Assembly (NCBI RefSeq): GCF_008124765.1
Contig: NZ_VNHS01000009.1
Location: forward strand, 349,648 to 413,647
DNA length: 64,000 nucleotides
Direction of reading: 5' to 3'
Source of the DNA: Paenibacillus methanolicus
Lineage (GTDB): Bacteria > Bacillota > Bacilli > Paenibacillales > Paenibacillaceae
Shown in pieces: positions 62,130-64,000 of this stretch. The position numbers and the translations under genes were made by a program. The notes below the pieces were generated by a model. That model was not told the origin of the DNA. It ran no database searches and saw only the letters and a program-made list of their open reading frames with translations. Numbering within the stretch: the stretch's first letter is position 1; each line of letters opens with the position of its first letter.

Positions 62130-62402
62130 TGAGAGCAAGCAGCAATTATGAACCGGCTACGTCATATAGGTTATATTGATGCGAAGTTAAAAACGCCATC
62201 ATATGACCATGAATCACATGGGGTACGTATGTTGTATGGTGACCCGACTAGTGAAGATACTGATACAATCGTTATTTTCAAAGACTGCAATGGACATAGC
62301 GGCAGCCGTCCAGTTGATCGGCAGCCGCTCGTCGTTGAACTATCGGGCAGTTTAGCGCAACTTTCCAGTGTTTGGAAACGTATTAATGCTTATTGGAATT
62401 AG
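62130..62402 (+). pseudogene. Decayed short frame disrupted by a repeat
   Basis: GGAGGAGG and ATG 62130 open a frame that stops after 16 codons. In another frame 62148-62402 reads MNRLRHIGYIDAKLKTPSYD and GVRMLYGDPTSEDTDTIVIF, then passes straight through a copy of the dispersed repeat. Best read as the remnant of a small gene with a frameshift and its 3' part replaced by the repeat. Confidence 0.4.
62291..62359 (+). repeat. Dispersed element, copy without first block
   Basis: GCGGCAGCCGTC...GATCGGCAGCCGCTCGTCG, then TTGAACTATCGGGCAGTTTAGCGCAA. The right central arm reads GGCAGCCG instead of GGCTGCCG, so its pairing is impaired. Confidence 0.6.
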
Positions 62403-62430
62403 CAAAATTCTTCGATGAGAGGAGAAATTA

Positions 62431-62913
62431 ATGAAGCTGAAGCTAATTACATATCTTTTGGTTTTAATTGTTTTCACAGGATGCTCTAAAGAGCCTGCTT
62501 TGAATTACTCTGCACCAACCAACGAACAGATAACAACATATGTAGCAGAAAACAATTTAGAGATTCTGGATAGCATTTGGATAAAGGACTGTGCTCTAAT
62601 ATTGCTGAAGAACTCATTAATAACACTGTATTCTGACCAGCATGAAGAGTTATATGATCATAAGTTAACCTGGGGATCAAACGATAAAGACTTGATAACT
62701 GTGGGGAATGGAGTACCCTACATTGCGATTATTTTACATGATGATTTAAAGAATAAAGGAGCCACGTATATTAATGTGAAATATTCAGATGGAACAATTG
62801 AATCAAGGGGAATCACTCACAAAAAGGGTTTAATAATATCCAACTTCAGTAAAACCACGGTACAAAATATTTCAGTTACTAATGCCAAAGGCGAAGAAAT
62901 ATACAGTAAATGA
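62431..62913 (+). CDS. Small lipoprotein, unknown function
   Basis: 160 residues, GAGAGGAG before the ATG. Signal sequence and lipobox VFTGC with cysteine 18. Mature part has LNYSAPTNEQITTYVAENN and LDSIWIKDCALILLKNS; beta-rich, AT-rich coding. Not recognised. Exported and membrane-anchored by inference. Confidence 0.72.
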   Translation: MKLKLITYLLVLIVFTGCSKEPALNYSAPTNEQITTYVAENNLEILDSIWIKDCALILLKNSLITLYSDQHEELYDHKLTWGSNDKDLITVGNGVPYIAIILHDDLKNKGATYINVKYSDGTIESRGITHKKGLIISNFSKTTVQNISVTNAKGEEIYSK

Positions 62914-63308
62914 AGATGAAGTAGCGCAAGTTAAACACGACGAGGAATTAAACTATCGGCGAACGTTACTTTCCAGGTATAAAGCCGTATTAGCTGGTTA
63001 AGGGCAGTAATTTAGAGGGGAGAGAAAGCGAACATTTATATCTCAACATTGATTTACGTTATCCTAAGTGTACTTATGGTTATATTGTTCGTCATGTTTG
63101 TAATAAAGAGCTTTAGAAGAAAATGAACTAAAGTAAGCCCTACAAATTGAACTAACGGAGAACGATAGTTCAATGAATATTGCGGCAGTCGGTCAGTCGA
63201 TCGGCTGCCGTTCGTCATTGAACTAACGGGCAGATTACATCAATGAACCATGAGAAACTTCTAAGAAGATAGGGCGTAATATTAGAAAAACAAAGCGAGG
63301 AAAAGTAC
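62914..63308. other. AT-rich gap with possible membrane micropeptide and a repeat copy
   Basis: At 63034-63126 an open frame encodes a hydrophobic helix IYVILSVLMVILFVMFVIK ending FRRK; AGGGGAGAG lies 9 bases before ATT 63034, while the only conventional start is TTG 63049. It may be a 25-31-residue membrane peptide, but support is weak. The best copy of the dispersed element follows at 63146-63246. Nothing else is supportable. Confidence 0.35.
63146..63246 (+). repeat. Dispersed multi-hairpin element, best complete copy
   Basis: First hairpin TTGAACTA-ACGGAGAACGA-TAGTTCAA; central hairpin CGGCAGTCGGTC...GATCGGCTGCCG; then TTCGTCA and the closing block TTGAACTAACGGGCAG with ATCAATGA. About 95 bp, used as the reference for the other copies. 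Confidence 0.8.
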
Positions 63309-63533
63309 GTGGAAGATAGGTTACTAGCGGCATTAGCCTGTTTGATTCCGGTTGTGTGGGGTCTTTTATTCATTTTATTTCCAGTATTTATGTATCGAAC
63401 TACCGCTACGAATACATTAAAGAAAAAACCATCTCGCTCTGATATTAGGCGTTGCAAAGCAAGTGGATATGTTTTTGTAGCTGTGGGGATTACATTGGTA
63501 ATTGTTGTAGTTTCGGGGGGATTTACTAAGTAA
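63309..63533 (+). CDS. Small two-helix membrane protein (DUF6199-like)
   Basis: 74 residues from GTG 63309, with GAGGAAAA upstream. Helix LLAALACLIPVVWGLLFILF, a basic loop LKKKPSRSDIRRCK and a second helix YVFVAVGITLVIVVV. Size and layout recall the DUF6199-like frame at 12815, but sequence identity is not evident by eye. Function unknown. Confidence 0.58.
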   Translation: MEDRLLAALACLIPVVWGLLFILFPVFMYRTTATNTLKKKPSRSDIRRCKASGYVFVAVGITLVIVVVSGGFTK

Positions 63534-63589
63534 TACATATATCGCCCCAGTGCTGCAAGCGGTACGGTTGGTGGCCCCCTCCACCTCTA

Positions 63590-63611
63590 CTGAACTAACT
63601 GGGAACGATAC
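63590..63611 (+). repeat. Dispersed element, partial copy
   Basis: CTGAACTAACTGGGAACGATA matches the first block; no hairpin blocks follow. It lies 35 bases before the next gene. Confidence 0.5.
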
Positions 63612-63645
63612 TGTAAAATACGGGTTAACTAGGGGGATGTAGATA

Positions 63646-63951
63646 ATGTTCAAATTACTATGGCGAAGAAGATACTACTATTTTGCGGGCTATATTTTAG
63701 GGGGTCTTATTGGATTATTGAATATTTTATTGGGGGGGGAAATCGAAACAAATGAACTAATTACTTTTCCGTTGGGAAGTTGCATTATTTTTGGTTATTT
63801 ATTTTATGTCCTACACAAACAACGTGAATTGCTTAAGGAAAAAGGTAGGATGATAATCTTTTCAAAAGACGGGTTGTTCCATCTATCTCTGAATTTTGGT
63901 GTTTTGTTTATGGTGCTACAAGATGTCAAGACAGCTTTTTTGATATTTTAA
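63646..63951 (+). CDS. Three-helix membrane protein, unknown function
   Basis: 101 residues from ATG 63646, with AGGGGGATG upstream. Hydrophobic helices YYFAGYILGGLIGLLNILLG, TFPLGSCIIFGYLFYVL and a third near LNFGVLFMVLQ. A basic loop (HKQRELLKEKGR) lies between the last two. Not recognised; same AT-rich style as its neighbours. Confidence 0.6.
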   Translation: MFKLLWRRRYYYFAGYILGGLIGLLNILLGGEIETNELITFPLGSCIIFGYLFYVLHKQRELLKEKGRMIIFSKDGLFHLSLNFGVLFMVLQDVKTAFLIF

Positions 63952-64000
63952 GGTGTGAAATAATGCACAATGGACTGCTCTTTTATCCTTCAGCTCTGCT

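Overview
The window looks like chromosome from a Paenibacillaceae bacterium (Paenibacillus/Cohnella-like). Pointers are four large surface proteins ending in S-layer homology (SLH) domains, Gram-positive lipoproteins, GTG/TTG starts behind strong AGGAGG ribosome sites, Bacillus-type Fur and Zur boxes, and copper-amine-oxidase N-terminal domain proteins. This is inferred from gene content alone; no rRNA, tRNA, phage, transposase, integrase or CRISPR locus was seen.

Layout. 0-6 kb: a tightly coupled six-gene catabolic operon (SDR-like protein, DapA-like aldolase, two-subunit L-serine dehydratase, M20 amidohydrolase, double GNAT). 6-8.2 kb: doxX-arsR-SRPBCC-ydeI operon behind a promoter with a palindrome exactly filling its -35/-10 spacer. 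8.2-12.3 kb: single genes (Nudix, HEAT, orphan StyA-like flavoprotein, VOC, membrane protein). 12.3-15 kb: AT-rich stretch of small genes. 15-19.4 kb: RidA-like/HxlR divergent pair, an SLH protein with transcobalamin-like architecture, and a Fur-box-controlled iron-type binding protein. 19.4-28.8 kb: PP2C, a second SLH protein, AraC regulators, ankyrin, DUF4253, and an SDR-Atu4866 pair divergent from AraC. 28.7-36 kb: a second AT-rich stretch, all on the + strand, of small immunity-like or hypothetical genes, GNATs and secreted proteins. 36-38.6 kb: shikimate kinase and a CrtI-like oxidoreductase-TetR pair. 38.7-43.6 kb: a FecCD permease with a beheaded binding-protein gene lying back to back with a beheaded SLH gene. 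43.7-49.9 kb: a Zur-box-controlled Nik/Cnt-like ABC importer plus a MATE exporter. 50.3-52.7 kb: TetR and MFS efflux gene separated by a seven-unit hairpin repeat array. 53.7-61.5 kb: a 2,583-residue SLH surface protein. 61.6-64 kb: a third AT-rich stretch of small + strand genes.

The most unusual signals are: (1) a dispersed, roughly 95-bp multi-hairpin element found only in the three AT-rich stretches, where it punctuates same-orientation small genes like cassettes in an array; (2) the 59/60-bp hairpin array between tetR and its probable MFS target, with matching operators on both sides; (3) three Zur boxes at an exact 32-bp period before a metallophore-type importer whose operon ends in a MATE exporter; (4) the double truncation at about 40.2 kb. 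Functions are from motif recognition only; no database search was possible.
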